Shown one piece after another: positions 5,353-5,787 of a stretch of DNA of 5,787 nucleotides. Source of the stretch: Methanobrevibacter sp. Lineage in GTDB: Archaea > Methanobacteriota > Methanobacteria > Methanobacteriales > Methanobacteriaceae. The position numbers and the translations under genes were made by a program. The notes under the pieces were generated by a model that worked only from the letters and a program-made list of their open reading frames with translations, had not been told where the DNA came from and searched no databases. The DNA is taken from contig JAGCLR010000300.1 of the NCBI GenBank assembly GCA_017646885.1, forward strand, positions 1-5,787, in the 5' to 3' direction. The first letter of the stretch is position 1. Each line of letters opens with the position of its first letter.

Positions 5353-5403
5353 AGTAAAATAAAAAACTAAAATAAAAAGTAAAATAAAAGTAAAATAAAA
5401 AAA
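5353..5403. repeat. Short tandem repeat, four units of about 11-13 bp
   Basis: The unit AGTAAAATAAAA recurs four times in a row, starting at 5353, 5366 (as ACTAAAATAAAA), 5378 and 5389, with slightly varying A runs. On the minus strand, the sense strand of coaBC, it reads as repeated TTTTATTTTACT, that is, a ladder of U tracts starting about 30 bases past the coaBC stop. It may serve as redundant termination sites, or may simply be slippage-generated. Confidence 0.6.
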
Positions 5404-5407
5404 GAAA

Positions 5408-5439
5408 AATTGATTAAACTTCTAAAGTTATAATCAATT
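5408..5439 (-). terminator. Hairpin spanning the coaBC stop, followed by T tracts
   Basis: AATTGATTA (5408-5416) pairs with TAATCAATT (5431-5439). One bulged A (5430) follows, then AACTT (5417-5421) pairs with AAGTT (5425-5429) around a three-base loop: 14 pairs in all. The coaBC stop codon (5436-5434) lies inside one arm. On the minus strand the hairpin is followed immediately by TTTCTTTTTTTATTTT. This resembles a bacterial intrinsic terminator and also satisfies the U-tract rule of archaea. Confidence 0.6.
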
Positions 5440-5787
5440 CAATTTTTTAGAAATCTCATCAAATATGGATTTTGAAATCTCTTTTTTGGAATTTAATGAA
5501 ACCTTTTTGATCTCATCACTTACAAGAATAACCTCATTGGTTTCAGATCCAAATCCGCATCCTGCATTTGCAACATCATTTGCCACAACCAAATCAGTAC
5601 CTGCCTCTTGCATTTGAGTCTTAGCACACTCAATCATTTTCTCTTCTGAAATGTTGTATTCAGCCTTGAATCCAACTAAGAATATATCTTCATTGATATT
5701 CTTGATTCTTTGAATGATTTTAGCAACAGGCTCAAATTCCAATGACAAGTTGTATGAAGAAGAGATCTTAGAATTTTCCTTACTGAT
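5434..5787 (-). CDS. coaBC: CoaBC (phosphopantothenate-cysteine ligase domain), C-terminal part
   Basis: CoaBC is the bifunctional enzyme that ligates phosphopantothenate with cysteine (CTP-dependent in bacteria) and decarboxylates the product, two steps of coenzyme A synthesis. Only the last 117 residues lie in the window, all in the C-terminal ligase (CoaB) domain. The full protein is usually about 390-400 residues, so the gene starts beyond position 5787. The frame is open to the right edge: the visible part begins ISKENSKISS, and the TTG at 5748 is not a real start. Recognisable CoaB features are LSLEFEPVAKII, the VGFKAE segment, LVVANDVANAG (nucleotide-binding AND region) and GFGSETNEVILV. 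The stop TGA (5436-5434) lies within a hairpin followed by T tracts. It converges on flpA across 972 bp and has no visible operon partner in the window. Confidence 0.92.
   Translation of the reverse strand: MSKENSKISSSYNLSLEFEPVAKIIQRIKNINEDIFLVGFKAEYNISEEKMIECAKTQMQEAGTDLVVANDVANAGCGFGSETNEVILVSDEIKKVSLNSKKEISKSIFDEISKKLN

Larger units (their letters stand above)
4462..5433. other. 972-bp gene-free, repeat-rich region between convergent genes
   Basis: No frame on either strand shows a credible protein gene, and no tRNA, rRNA or CRISPR array is visible. Hand counts of single 60-base lines give about 12% G+C (4621-4680, 5101-5160), 23% (4981-5040) and 7% (5341-5400). The region holds the flpA-side hairpin (4477-4503), further inverted repeats (4520-4558, 4644-4675, 4709-4748, 5125-5149), the AGTATTACT motif, a candidate small RNA (about 4957-5056), an AT tandem repeat (5353-5403) and the coaBC terminator hairpin (5408-5439). 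Both flanking genes end here, so no promoter for them is needed. Confidence 0.8.

Noticed and set aside
4462..5433. Replication origin or CRISPR array in the AT-rich spacer
   Set aside because: No origin-recognition boxes with G-rich cores, no cdc6/orc1 gene, and no regularly spaced repeats with unique spacers are visible.
5746..5748. TTG at 5748 as the start of a separate 104-residue protein
   Set aside because: The frame stays open to the window edge and the upstream residues continue the CoaB domain, so this is an internal codon of a truncated gene.

Overview
The window is archaeal and most likely comes from a Methanobrevibacter-like member of the Methanobacteriales. The evidence is the archaeal box C/D RNP pair Nop5 plus fibrillarin, the NAD-linked PyrD/PyrK pair, archaeal TATA boxes, near-leaderless starts beside GGAGGT-type ribosome binding sites, and a very AT-rich genome whose gene-free DNA falls to about 7-25% G+C in lines counted by hand. 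The genus is an inference from style and protein similarity remembered from the families; no database was searched.

Layout. Positions 1-491 (minus strand) hold the N-terminal part of an AI-2E/PerM-family membrane protein that runs off the left edge. Positions 555-1364 (minus) are pyrK and 1382-2293 (minus) are pyrD, 17 bp apart and transcribed pyrD then pyrK; together they make the NAD-dependent class 1B dihydroorotate dehydrogenase of pyrimidine synthesis. A 229-bp divergent region (2294-2522) carries the promoters of pyrD and nop5. Positions 2523-3752 (plus) are nop5 and 3817-4461 (plus) are flpA, the scaffold and the methyltransferase of the RNA-guided 2'-O-methylation complex. Positions 5434-5787 (minus) are the C-terminal end of coaBC (coenzyme A synthesis), which runs off the right edge.

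The 972-bp stretch between the convergent ends of flpA and coaBC (4462-5433) has no credible protein gene, although convergent genes need only terminators between them. It holds several inverted repeats, a recurring 9-mer AGTATTACT, an 11-13 bp tandem repeat, and one local G+C islet. The islet (4969-5056) can fold into a long two-part helix ending in a T run. A good archaeal TATA box lies about 25-30 bp before its predicted start, with two near-identical 11-bp direct repeats just upstream. The best candidate for something undescribed here is therefore an orphan small RNA gene at about 4957-5056. The coaBC end is also notable: a bulged 14-bp hairpin spans its stop codon and is followed on its strand by long T tracts.
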